A program made the translations under genes and the position numbers. Under the pieces are notes generated by a model. The model had not been told where the DNA came from. It worked only from the letters and a program-made list of their open reading frames with translations, and ran no database searches. From Hoplostethus atlanticus (taxonomy: Eukaryota; Chordata; Actinopteri; Trachichthyiformes; Trachichthyidae): a stretch of DNA of 64,000 nt. Positions 37,101-48,505 of the stretch are shown piece by piece. Numbering within the stretch: position 1 is the stretch's first letter; each line of letters opens with the position of its first letter. The stretch is from contig JAXDDX010000290.1 in NCBI GenBank assembly GCA_034670405.1, forward strand, positions 62,001 through 126,000. Direction: 5' to 3'.

Positions 37101-37477
37101 GTTTCTTTCCTCAGGCCATCAGGACTGTGAACTCTGACCTCACCAGGGCCCCCACCAAGACACACACACTGCCCCTCTTATGCACACACACACACTTAGG
37201 TAAAGACTACACATAATTTATAATTTATATTATATTATACATACAATTTTCTCTTTTTTTACTATATTTTTTTATAAAGTGCTCTTATTGTAAATATTGT
37301 GTTGTTTTTTATATAGAGCTCTTAAAAACTGTGACATTGTAAATATTGTGTTGGTTATTGTAAATAGTGTGAACCTGTTATTTTGCACATTTCTGCTAAG
37401 CATTGCCACTTTGCATTTCACTACACACCTCGTGTGTGTATGTGACAATTAAACTTCTTGAATCTTGAATCTTGAAT
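34141..37477 (+). mobile_element. Nearly intact LINE (L2/CR1-like), one frameshift
   Basis: 3.34 kb, flanked by the duplication CAGAATG (34134-34140 and 37478-37484). The first frame (34207-36252) holds an apurinic-type endonuclease ([29 protein letters not shown]) and the RT fingers ([39 protein letters not shown]). It breaks after [12 protein letters not shown]. The second frame resumes at [15 protein letters not shown] and runs to 37216, with [16 protein letters not shown], catalytic [17 protein letters not shown] and an [20 protein letters not shown] tail. It ends with ACAATTAAACTTCTTGAATC and TTGAATC repeats. The clade is not certain from sequence alone. Confidence 0.92.
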
Positions 37478-37593
37478 CAGAATGCAGCACAGAGAAGGTA
37501 CAACGAAACGCATGGTCGAGCCCGTTCAGTCATTGAACGCACCATCGGGCTCCTGAAATCTCGTTGGAGATGCCGAGACAAGTCTGGTGGCAT
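37478..37593 (+). mobile_element. Harbinger transposase, middle piece
   Basis: The frame AAQRRYNETHGRARSVIERT followed by IGLLKSRWRCRDKSGGI is the conserved C-terminal block of PIF/Harbinger transposases (IER-x-FG-x-LK-x-RWRC). It continues the frame cut at 34140. It is cut again at 37594 and resumes at 39073 with LLYR. Confidence 0.85.
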
Positions 37594-39065
37594 TATGGCA
37601 AGCCGTTTTAACATTTAATCAGTAGGGCTGACTAGTAGCGATTTAGTTTTCACTAGGGGAAATTACATTTCGACGTGTCAAAATGTCATTTTGACTAGTT
37701 AAAATGTTAATTTAATGTTAATCTGTAAAACAATTTTGACGTGTTACAAATATATTTTCACATGTAGTAATTACATTTTGACTAGTCAAAACTGATTTAC
37801 CGATATCTTTAATTTAATTATAGATATCAGTAATTTCTTTTTCACTAGTAAGAATAATGATTACAGATATCTACAATTGAATTTCCACATGTTGAAAAAG
37901 GATTGTGACTAGTGGAAATGTAATTTCCCATTTGAGATATCAACAATTGCATTTCTGATATGTCCGACATATCAACAAACCATTTCGGATATGTGGGCGT
38001 CATATCATGAAAGTACCACAAAGCCATTGGTCGAGTTTTAAATAGGCTATGTCTACCTCATGAATATTCAATAAATGCTAATACAACACAGCTATTTTCC
38101 GTTGGCACCATAAATTGTCTTGGAGTGGAAGATCGATTCGCCACATTAAAAATTCTGTCAAATGCAGAAAATGCTGTGTCCGTATTACTAGACATTCCTT
38201 CGCGCTCAATTTCGTCACCCTAATTACCATATTAATTTCGGATATGTACGTACGTCATTTAAGATATCTACAATGACATTTTGACTAGTGGAAATTCCTT
38301 TTTTGATATCTAAAATGCAATTCTGACTAGTTATGAAAGGAATTATAGATAGCTCAAATATAATTGTTACTAGTACGAATATAATTTTCACTAGTTACAA
38401 TTGTATTTCAGATATCTGAAATGCAATTCTAGATATCTGAAATTACATTCTTACTAGTTACAATTCCAAGCCGACATATCAATAATTTAATTTTGACTAG
38501 TCAGAATTGAATTTTAGATATCTAGAATTCCATTTATGATATCTGTAATGTAAGAACAATTGTAGATATCTACAATGAACATTGCCACTAGTAAGAATTG
38601 AATTGTTGATATCAATAATTAACATTTCCACTAGTAAGAATTTAATTGTTGATATCAATAATTAACATTTTGACTAGTGAGAATTGAGTTGGAGATATCA
38701 TTAATTAGAATTGCAACTAGTCAAAATTACATTATGGATATGTCGACTTGGAATTATAACACGTCAAAATTGAATTATAGATATCTGTAATTGAGTTAGA
38801 ATAGAAGTCAATGGTAAAAGTTGACTAGTTGTAATGAAGTTACAGATATCTACAAGGAACATTTTCACTGGTAAGAAATTAATTGTTGATATCAAGAATT
38901 AACATTTTGACTAGTGAGAAATGAATTGTAGATATCTTTAATTAGAGTTGCAACTAGTCAAAATTACATTATGGATATATTGGCTTGGAATTCTAACTAG
39001 TCAAAAAGCAATTGTTGATATCTACAATTGCTATTACTTATTAAATGTTAAAACAGCTTGCCATA
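37594..39065. mobile_element. Unclassified DNA element built of alternating palindromes, 7-bp TSD
   Basis: 1472 bp. Inverted ends TATGGCAAGCCGTTTTAACA and, at the right, TGTTAAAACAGCTTGCCATA. It is flanked by GTGGCAT at 37587-37593 and 39066-39072. Removing the element and one copy restores the Harbinger frame SGG-I-LLYR. Inside, ACTAGT and GATATC hexamers (about 19 each, with ACATGT/GATATG substitutes) alternate. In 38587-38742 their centres are spaced 21, 22, 21, 22, 21, 22 and 21 bases. A non-repetitive core of about 270 bp lies at about 37965-38235. No ORF. The superfamily is not recognised. Confidence 0.8.
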
Positions 39066-39110
39066 GTGGCATTCTGTTATATCGAGCTCCTTATCCTCTT
39101 TTAAATCCCT
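39066..39110 (+). mobile_element. Harbinger transposase, third piece
   Basis: After the second copy of GTGGCAT the frame reads ILLYRAPYPLL, matching the SGGTLLYRPEKV-type continuation of Harbinger transposases for a few residues, then diverges. Short, but exactly in the position and phase expected. Confidence 0.6.
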
Positions 39111-39224
39111 CTTAAAAAAATATTTTTATAAGTGTGCTTTCACAGGGTTTGTGGTCTGAATTCACTTTTATCTGTTAAGTCACTACTTAAAACCTATTTT
39201 TATACATATTTTTATTTGGCCTCA

Positions 39225-39550
39225 ACTTTCATATCTGACCTTTTTTTTCCACGTCGGCAACAGTTCACAGTGTGGAGCAACACTGTTCAGTGCTTCCGTC
39301 ATATCTTTCCATTTACATTGTTTCCTTTTGTTGGAGATGCCTCTACTGAGCCCCCCAAACAGTACACCTTTACGGTGCTCAACCTCGGTGATGAGCACCT
39401 CAATCTCGCACTCCGCAAATTTCGCCTTTGACATCATGACATCACGGGCAATACCAAGTGTGGGGGGAGTGTGTTTGTAATAATTGTTAATTGTCACAAT
39501 AGATGTATGTATGTAGTTATCCAGATGTTTTACCAGGAGTACGAACATTA
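39225..39550 (-). mobile_element. Myb/SANT-like Harbinger accessory ORF, fragment
   Basis: Minus-strand frame with KAKFAECEIEVLITEVEHRK, GVLFGGLSRGISNKRKQCKW and KDMTEALNSVA. It resembles the Myb/SANT-like DNA-binding protein (MSANTD/NAIF1-like) encoded divergently by Harbinger transposons (F-x-E-x-E-I-x-x-L-x-x-E-V-E, VLFGG, NKRK-x-x-W). It probably belongs to the same element as 33848-34140. The downstream Harbinger terminus was not found. Confidence 0.65.
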
Positions 39551-40915
39551 TTGTGAGAAGAACAATTATATAAGTGACTGATAAGTGACCACTAAACTCT
39601 CAGATGTGCATTGGTCTTTGTAGTGAGGGTTTCTTCCTGCAGCCCTACTGTAATATTGTCTCTGTGTAGTTGTGGACGGACTGTTCTGGCTAACAGTTTG
39701 ATCACATCCTGCATTGACCTTCAGTCACCTGAGGAAGAGTTGCTCTTCTGTTCCCTTACATATCGCACTAATGCACGAGCATCACGCTCATCCAATGTCC
39801 GACCCTATTGACTGATGTCTTTCCCATAGATCTAAGTCTTTCATTGCTTTGGTCCATACTGCCTTCTGTTACTTCCAAATATCTCCAAAATACTTCTAAA
39901 ATTTAGAGTCATCAGTCCCTAAAACCTTACTCCACATCTCAGGTGTCTAGTTTCGGTGTTCTAGTTTTCTATTTTCTTCTCTGTTGTCTATTTCCTTTTC
40001 TCAGTAGCGGCTGTTTGATAGCTCCACATCCTTTCAGACCCACAGCACTGAGTTGTCTTCTCACAGTGGTAGGATCGACAGAAACACCTCAGATCCACAG
40101 GTCTTTTCAGATTTGAAGCAAGAGTGGATCTTGTTTTTTTTCTATCTCTCAAAGATGAAAACTTTGAGTCCTGTCTATCTGATGGTGATAGTTTCGCTGG
40201 TCTACCAGGGCCTAACGGTTGTTAGGAGTCTCTCTTTATCTTGCAATCATCTCACTTATTTTCCTTTGACTTTCACTTTCCTATGCAAGCGAGTTATCTC
40301 CTATCTAATCTCATTTGTTTGACACCAAAACATTAACAATCTGTACTGAATGGCCGTTTGACTTGAAATTGAATGAACGAAAGGGTGGTCTCTGACTTTT
40401 GCACAGCACAGTACAGGCAAAAGAACATGTTAGTTTACTGACAGGATGTGGAGTTTGACTTTTCTTGCTGCTGTGTGAAGTCACCGCTGCCCTCCAGTGG
40501 TGGCTTGTGAGAACTGCATCCCTTTCTCAATGTACATTTCACATGCTAGTCCTTTAGCTGATGTTCAGGTAGGGTTCAGTGCCTTGCTCAAGGACACTTC
40601 AACAGGACACATGTCTGTCTGTCTGTCTGTCTACTTTCCCTCCATCTTAATAAAGAATAAAACTACTGAAGCTTAGTGGACTCTCTCACCAGCAGCAGGC
40701 AGCAGTGAACATGTCATCCCTTTGGACCAATCAGTAGCAAGCTCTACAAATATGTCAAAGGTTTGTTTTGGAAGTTTGTTATGGGAGTTATGGAACAAAG
40801 CAAATACATGTAGGGACGTTTACACCGTCGACTAGTCTTTTCTTTTTGGCGTTCGGCTGACATATTCTTCTTGGGGCCGATCAGTAAATAAATGAAAAAA
40901 ACAGAGTGACAGAGT
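39551..40915. other. No gene seen
   Basis: Short frames only. The stretch at about 40570-40610 (GTGCCTTGCTCAAGGACACT) resembles a common SINE or DNA-transposon motif, and 40380-40420 looks like the end of a repeat, but neither can be delimited. Confidence 0.4.
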
Positions 40916-41090
40916 GATGGACAGCCAAACCAGAACCTCACAGAACCAAACCAGAACCACCGAGAACCAAACCAGAACCAGTCAGATCCAAACCAGAACC
41001 AGCCAGATGCAAACCAGAACCACCCAGACCCAAACCAGGACCAGCCAGACCCAAACCAGAACCAGCCAGATCCAAGGTGGTCCTGCCAGG
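40916..41090 (+). repeat. AACCAGAACC(AG) minisatellite
   Basis: Units of about 21 bp (ccaaaccagaaccagccagat) repeated about 8 times. Frames over it on both strands are repeat artefacts. Confidence 0.88.
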
Positions 41091-41169
41091 TTCTACATCT
41101 TCATCTTGGAGCTTCTGGATGCAGTCTAGACTGTAAAACTCCAACAGTCTTTTCCACAACAGGCACAGA

Positions 41170-41425
41170 GTTTCAGGAGGTTTGGGGTTTCTGGAGGGTC
41201 TGGAGCTACTGGAGGGAAGGCGTAGAGGTTCTGGAGGTCCTACAGGTATTACAGGTCCTGGAATTCATGGAATGAAGTACCAGAGGTTTTGGAGGTCCTG
41301 CAAAGAGATTCTGGAGGTACTGGAGGATCTAGTTGTGGAAGTGCTGGAGGTCCCAGTGGTCTTGGAGGTCCTGGATGTCCAGGGAGTTCTAGAGCAGGGT
41401 CCTTGAGGTGCTTGAGGTCCCGGCT
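41170..41425 (+). repeat. GGAGGTYCTGGA-rich degenerate repeat
   Basis: Imperfect 6/12-bp purine-rich units (ggaggtcctggaggt) over about 250 bp. No supported coding. Confidence 0.75.
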
Positions 41426-41494
41426 GTCTGATGTGGGACAGGGCTGGTTGGAGTTCAGCCTCACCAAAAAACACATTTTGGTTCCACATGGGTA

Positions 41495-41495
41495 G

Positions 41496-41535
<40 letters not shown>
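41495..41535 (+). repeat. (CA)n microsatellite
   Basis: CA dinucleotide tract in gene-free DNA. A matching (GT)n lies at about 41704-41730. Confidence 0.93.
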
Positions 41536-42349
41536 ATAGTGTGTTTCTGACAAATAAACAGAGGAAGTCTGGAGATGATTAGGAGTTTTGAGGAGGAACC
41601 TCACCCTACTCCTCCAGCTCGCCCTTCTCCTCCACCCCTCCCTCCTCCTCCTCCTCCAATGTGTCTCTAAATGAAGCCACATGCCAGAGATGTGCTCAGA
41701 ATGAGTGTGTGTGTGTGTGTGTGTGTGTGTGGACTCCAGAAAATCATCATCATCGTCATCATCATCATCATTCTGGTCTGTTTCCTCCTGTCCAAACAAT
41801 CTGAATCTGAATCTGAATCTGATCAGGGAGTTAAAAATGATGATCAGATCCTCTGCAGACTCTGAACTCTAGGGGGAGCTGGAGGACTGTCTCTCACTCT
41901 CTCACACACACACACACACACATACAAGCCCAGCCCAGACTGACAGGCTGATAGGAGGAAGTTGGTCATTAATCAGGAAAATTTGTTTGAGGAAAAATAA
42001 ACAGTCGGCATGTTGACCAGTCTGACTGTGAGTGTGTGTGTGTTTGTGTTCAGCTACACTGAGAAAATGAGGGTAATCAGGGCTGCGTGTTTTGGGTGTT
42101 TTGTATGATCTGTATGTGCGATCATATTATCATGTTAACATGTTAACCTCTGTATGTGCAATCATATTACCATGTTAACATGTTGCTAATGTTTTAAAGG
42201 TTTTAAAGGTTTAAAGGTCTGTTGGGTTGTTTTGGAACGTGAACATGGTAGGCGTGGCAGAAGTACAGTAAGAAGAAAACATGGATGCCAAGAAAGCTTT
42301 GCTTGTAGCGGTGCTTCCTTCATTTGATGAGACATATAAACATATAAAC

Positions 42350-42555
42350 ATAAACACGGTCGTAACGTGTCAATAACATGAATGCGGTAGTAACCTGTCA
42401 ACATAAACATGGTAGTAACGTGTCAATAACATGAATGCGGTAGTAACCTGTCAACATAAACATGGTAGTAACGTGTCAATAACATGAATGCGGTAATAAC
42501 ATGTCAATAACATGAACCCGGTAGTAACGTGTCAATAACATGAATGCGGTAGTAA
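42350..42555 (+). repeat. Minisatellite, about 54-bp unit
   Basis: The unit contains CATGAATGCGGTAGTAACCT and GTCAATAACATGAA. About four copies with substitutions. Confidence 0.88.
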
Positions 42556-42885
42556 CACGATAGCAACATGCAGACAGAAAGACATTGTATTGGAAGAGTT
42601 AGACTAATATTGTCCTTTTATTAAAATTAATCTGGTCCAGTCTGATTGATTATGTATTTATTGTGGAATTGATCAATACCACATTGGTTGATTCTAATTT
42701 AGACATTTTAATCACATTCTAGACAAGTATGTAAGGAAATAAATAATGATAATACTTGTGGACAGTTTAATGTCCCATGGAGGCTTTTCCACCCTAACAA
42801 GAATAAAACAGAATACTTTTATACCATGAATATCAATGGAACCCTGGTTGGAAGAGGAAATCTCTGTCTGCTTTCCTCGGCTGAG

Positions 42886-42924
<39 letters not shown>

Positions 42925-43204
42925 TGCTCGGCCCCTTTCTCTCTCTCTCTGACACTTCCTGGGAGGGAGGAGGGCGAGAAAGCCAACACACAGAGAAACG
43001 TCAAGAATAGCGAGAAGCTTCAGTCTCCAGATTATGGAGAGACGATGGCTTTAACTACTGACCGGGCAGAGAGAAAGTATATTACACCTTGAAAGAAGTT
43101 CAAATAATGCCTGCCGAGCAGAATCCATATCCCCTCCAAATTAAAATAGAAAAAAGAACAAACAAGAAAGAAAAAATGGAGCCCCAAATGTTTCACCACA
43201 AACA

Positions 43205-43470
43205 TGGATACCCAGGGTGGACAGTCTGACCCCGGAGACTGGTGGTCATAGACAGACCTGGTACCCAGGGAGGACAGTCTGACCCTGGAGACTGGTGGTC
43301 TTAGACAGACCTGGTACCCAGGGAGGACAGCCTGACCCTGGAGACTGGTGGGCTTAGACAAACCTGGTACCCAGGGAGGACAGCCTGACCCTGGAGACTG
43401 GTGGGCTTAGACAAACCTGGTACCCAGGGAGGACAGGCTGACCCTGGAGACTGGTGGTCATAGACAGACG
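43205..43470 (+). repeat. Minisatellite, about 60-bp unit
   Basis: Five copies of a unit containing ACCTGGTACCCAGGGAGGAC and CTGACCCTGGAGACTGGTGG. Confidence 0.92.
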
Positions 43471-43499
43471 TCCAGATCAGCATCCAGATGAGTCTTCAG

Positions 43500-44105
43500 C
43501 TGCCAGACCAGCCCCCTGACCAGCCCCCTGACCAGCCTCTAGACCAGCCTCTGGACCAGCCTCTGGACCAGCCCCCTGACCAGCCTCTGGACCAGCCCCT
43601 GACCAGCCTCTAGACCAGCCTTTGGACCAGCCCCCTGACCAGCCTCTAGACCAGCCTCTGGACCAGCCCCCTGACCAGCCTCTAGACCAGCCTTTGGACC
43701 AGCCTCTAGACCAGCCTCTGGACCAGCCCCTTGGACCAGCCTCTAGACCAGCCTCTGGACCAGCCCCCTGACCAGCCTCTAGACCAGCCTTTGGACCAGC
43801 CCCCTGACCAGCCTCTAGACCAGCCTTTGACCAGCCCCTGACCAGCCTCTAGACCAGCCTTTGCACCAGCCTCTAGACCAGCCCCTAGACCAGCCTCTAG
43901 ACCAGCCTCTAGACCAGCCTCTGGACCAGCCCCCTGACCAGCCTCTAGACCAGCCTCTGGACCAGCCCCCTGACCAGCCTCTAGACCAGCCTCTGGACCA
44001 GCCTCCTGACCAGCCTCTAGACCAGCCTTTGGACCAGCCCCCTGACCAGCCTCTAGACCAGCCTCTGGACCAACCCCCTGACCAGCCTCTAGACCAGCCT
44101 CTACA
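43500..44105 (+). repeat. GACCAGCCTCTA 12-bp minisatellite
   Basis: About 600 bp of 12-bp units (gaccagcctcta, gaccagcccc, gaccagcctctg). The long DQPLDQPL and EAGLEAGQ frames on opposite strands are repeat artefacts. Confidence 0.95.
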
Positions 44106-44662
44106 GTGCAGTATTCTGTCAGACAGCAATATTGAGGTAGTTTGTGGCAACAGACGTACAGTAACAAACCGTAGCCTCATATTATTGAAGTGAGTTTGGC
44201 TCTGCCCCCTGTGTGAAATAGTGTGAAAATAGTACGTCCCCCTTCGTATGGCAGCAGTCTTGGGGCGCAGGTTTATGATGCATAGGTCTGACCTCTGGCT
44301 GACCTCTGGCGATGATCATCTCTAGGAGAGGAGAGCTTATCCTGAGAGCATTGCTCAGACCTGTCTCAGTCACACGCACACGCACGCGCACACGCACACA
44401 CACACGCTCTTCTGGTGAAACAGTGTCTTGGAAGCATGCAGTTCCAGCTGTAGAAGTTTAAGGAAGCCCATGTTGTTTCCTGTGTGAGATAATGTCTGTT
44501 TCTGCCAGACCACCTTAACAGATCCAACATGGCTGCTGTCTGACTGCAGGACACGCAAGCATGCTACTGCTGAATACTGTATGAGTGTGTGTGTGTACAG
44601 TAGACTCTCTGTTAAAGGAGCAGGGCTGTGGAACATCCCATCCAGCTGGACACACACACACA

Positions 44663-44704
<42 letters not shown>

Positions 44705-45099
44705 TTTTCTTTTCTTTCTGTTCATTCTTCTAGAGGATGCAGAATGTTCTTTCTATCCTGCTCTCAGTCATTCTGGCTGAACACCCCCCCGCATTCCTCC
44801 TCCTTATGCTCCCAACCAGTTCACCACCTCCTCTTTCTCCTTTTTAGAGAGATTATTAACTGGTAATTAACAGGTTAGATAGAGACCAGATACATCATCT
44901 TGATAAAATTAAAAACTAGCGAGTGATCTGGAAGGAGGTTTAGTTCTGGCAGGGATGGAGGGAGGAGGAGATGAGCAACTCCTCTCCTCCAGGAAAACAG
45001 GAGAGGAATGGAGCCTAGATGAAGGAGGGGGGGTATCCTGACCCTGGACTGCATCCGCGACCATCAAAAACTACAGACCGGTCTTGCGTCTTCCCTTCC

Positions 45100-45775
45100 T
45101 CTCCAAAACACTTAGTGTCTTTAACCAACTGTCCTTGTACCTCCACCAGAACAACCTCTTGCAGCGTTTGACACAGTGAACCACCAGATCCTCCTCTCCA
45201 CCCTTGGTGTCTCAGGCTCTGCACTCTCCATGTTTGCATCCTACCTGACGGATCGCTCCTACCAGGTGATGCTGAGAGGGTCTGTGTCAGAACCACGGAT
45301 GCTGACTACGGGGTCCCCCAAGGTTCAGTTCTGGGTCCTCTTCTTTCCTTCTTTTTTCTTTGACACCCAGCTGATCTTGTCATTTTCCCCCTCTGACACA
45401 CAAATTGAGGCACACATTGCTGCATGCCTGGCAGACCACCACCACCTGAAGCTCAACCTGGACAAGACTGAGCTGGTGTTCCTCCCGATGAAGGGCTGTC
45501 CACTCCGAGACCTGGCCATCACCATGGATAATGCTGTGGTGACGTCAACTCGGACTGCGAGGAATCTGGTTGTGACCCTGGACGACCAACTGTTGTTCTC
45601 GGCTAACAATCGTATCGGTGACACACTCCTGTAGATTCCTACTAACCCGGTCATGGCTCTTCTCTGTCCTGGCACCACAGTGGTGGAATGAACTCCCCAC
45701 TGATGTCAGGACAGCAGAGTCGCTGTCCATCTTCCACCACAGGCTGAAAACCCACCTCTTCAAGAGACACTACCC
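45100..45775 (+). mobile_element. L2-like LINE fragment
   Basis: Broken frames with [47 protein letters not shown]-like remains, HLKLNLDKTELVFLP, NLVVTLDDQLLFSA, then VLAPQWWNELPTDVRTAESL and FHHRLKTHLFKRHY. The catalytic ADDT box is deleted or mutated. It is severely truncated, in + orientation. Confidence 0.78.
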
Positions 45776-46075
45776 TGACCCTTCCTCTTCAAGAAACACT
45801 ACCTTGACCCTTCCTCTTCTAGAAACACTACCCCGACGCTTCCTCTTCAAGAAACACTACCCTGACCCTTCCTCTTCTAGAGACACTACCCTGACCCTTC
45901 CTCTTCAGGAAACACTACCCTGACCCTTCCTCTTCTAGAAACACTACCCCGACGCTTCCTCTTCAAGAAACACTACCCTGACCCTTCCTCTTCTAGAGAC
46001 ACTACCCTGACCCTTCCTCTTCTAGAAACACTACCCTGACCCTTCCTCTTCTAGAAACACTACCCTGACCCTTAA
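45765..46075 (+). repeat. Minisatellite grown from the LINE C-terminal codons
   Basis: About 10 units of about 30 bp, ACACTACCCTGACCCTTCCT plus CTTCTAGAA or CTTCAAGAA. The first unit is the LINE sequence coding for the HYPDPSS tail, so the array expanded from LINE DNA. Confidence 0.9.
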
Positions 46076-46119
46076 TCTTAGCACTTGCCTAGTTGTTTTA
46101 TTTGTTTTTTAGTGTGTGT

Positions 46120-46152
46120 GTACTGTATATATATATATATATATATATATAG
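46120..46152 (+). repeat. (AT)n microsatellite
   Basis: AT dinucleotides after the minisatellite, close to the LINE-derived 3' end. Confidence 0.9.
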
Positions 46153-48471
46153 CTTATTTCACTTTTAATATTGCACTTTTACTTTAGCTCTGGTTATGCT
46201 CTTAGACATCATCCTCCGACCTGGACTGTGATGTCATCCATCAATTAACCATATATCCAGACTGTGTTTCAGTATCCTGATGAAGAGTAACCCTACACCC
46301 TAAGAATACACCGGGTCAGAATCAGGGGTCAGGGGTCAGGGGTCAGGGTCAGGGATCAGTGGTGCCATTTAATACCATTCATCCTTACTTTGTCCGGTTG
46401 GTCCATACAGGCTGCCATGAATCACTGGATGATGATGTAATTTAAACTGATGAGTTACCATGGCAATGGCATCATGTGAATAAACACTCCAGAGGCAGTT
46501 GTGTTGAACACATCAGACTGTGTGTTCGTTTGTTCGTCATGGTAACATCTCCAGGATTATAGAAACACTATAATCTGATAGAAACCAGTCAGAAGCCACA
46601 GAGCAGATGAGACACGCTGCCAGGTTGACGGTTGCCAGGTTGCCAGTTGCCAGATTCATGGTTGCCAGGTTGACGGTTGCCAGGTTGACGGTTGCCAGGT
46701 TGATCGTTGCCAGGTCGGCGTAATCCAATCCTGAGGGGGTGTTACAATTCCTGAAGCAGCTGAAGCAGAAAGTTGTTCTATTAATCACAATGTTTGACAC
46801 ACATATGCATGTATGTGTGTGCACGTACATACACACATACACATACACACGCACACAGATACAAATATAGAATGTGTCCACACAAAGGCAAATTTACTGC
46901 TACATGTACACACACACACACAAAACACATGAAAACAAGCCCTTACGTGCATGTACAATACACACACACACACACACAGTCCCCAGTAGACCGGGTTGGA
47001 CTGGGTGTGTTCCTAACCCTCTGATCCAACCAGAGCTATACATAGACTGAGTTTTACCAGACGCCTCTTTACCCACAATTAGAAGATGACGACGGCTCTT
47101 CGTTCAGCGTCTCATCTTTAAGGAAACATCAACAAGCTTTCCAAGGCATTGTGTAAACTGAGCGTGAAAAGACTGAAGTTATCCATCTATTACACTTACA
47201 ACAGTTTGTACTTCTAACCTAGTATCAGTAGCTTCAGAGCAGGTTCAGCTCCAACATATCAAACAGGAAGGATCAATGACTTTCAACACATTGGTGTGTC
47301 AATACACATTGGAGTTCAATATGTGTTCCCCTTAAGTGTTGAAATGTAAACTAGACACCAGTTTGTTGTTTTTATAATATATTACAAGGCAGAGGTTTAA
47401 CTGTCATGTCATCTGTCAGCCTGTTCAGCACCTTCCGATCTGGTTCAACCCTCTGTGGATCAGATCTGGTCTCCTGGTAGAAACTACAGAGGGTTCAATC
47501 AGATGCTCAAAATCCACTGGTTACTTCCTGCTGAGTAAAACACACTTCAGACCTCCTGATTGGACCTGGATTAGTTGATCAGACCAGTCTAGACCATCAA
47601 CTCACCACCTCAGAGAACAACAGCATTCTGGGTAAATTCATCACATAATCCAGGCCGACAAGGTGATCCCAGAGACATTTCTATTAGAGATGTTGATTAC
47701 TGAACGCTCACCCATGAAAAAACACAATGAACTCCTCCTCTCCTCTCCTCTCCTCTCCGCTCCTCTGTGACAGAATTTCCTCTTGTATGAAACTGGAATA
47801 GAGAGGCCTTTCATTGACCCCCCCCCCCCCAGTAATAGTAATATAAAGTAATAAAGTAATATTATCTTGCCGGTGTAAACGGACCAGTCTAACCTCTGTG
47901 TGAGTTCTCCTGTTAACACCGTCTCATAAATATGAAGATATTTATGACTCCCTGCTCCCTGTCTGACTCTCCTCTATATCAAAATGTCACTTCTATAAAT
48001 TAACCAGCCTTTATTTATGAAAACGTATGGAGCCCATACCCAGAGTTGGACCATGGAGCTAAGAAGGTCCCTTCCTATACATTCAGACAGAATATCCACC
48101 AAACTTATGTTGGCAGGCAACTAAACGTTTCAGCCAATAAGCAAAAGTTTGACTTGTGTTACTAAGCAACATCTTTTCATCCCAGGAAATGAAGAGTGAG
48201 TCAAATGCATCGGCCTTCACCCAGAGCTGTCAGAGCCTCAATGTCACCACATGCTAGGACACATGGACATCAACTCATCTCCAACATCTTCTATATACAT
48301 TTTAGAAAAACATTACTGAAGTTCATCATTCACCTCTAAACTCTAGAGGGTCCAGGGTCCAGGGTCCAGGGTTAGTCAGTCCATTTGTTAAATGTGCTGT
48401 CAATCATGCTCATGTTGTTCCCAGTGTTGAGCTCTGAAACCCAGTATGGAGCTCTGAGGGCCAGTGTGGAG

Positions 48472-48505
<34 letters not shown>

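Larger units (their letters stand above)
41866..45030. other. Gene-free stretch rich in minisatellites
   Basis: Holds the separately listed arrays at 42350-42555, 43205-43470 and 43500-44105, a (TC)n at about 42890-42920, and CA tracts at about 44370-44405 and 44650-44700. No exon recognised. Confidence 0.5.

Noticed and set aside
40570-40612. GTGCCTTGCTCAAGGACACT motif as a SINE
   Set aside because: A motif like this is common in fish repeats, but no head, tail or boundaries could be seen here.
40914-41500. Repeat frames (RTSQ, GLAGPG, LEVLE) resembling low-complexity proteins
   Set aside because: Degenerate tandem repeats open on both strands, with no splice or start context.
43706-44193. 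Long EAGLEAGQ, GWSRGWS and DQPLDQPL frames
   Set aside because: A 12-bp tandem repeat is open in several frames on both strands, so the frames are repeat artefacts.
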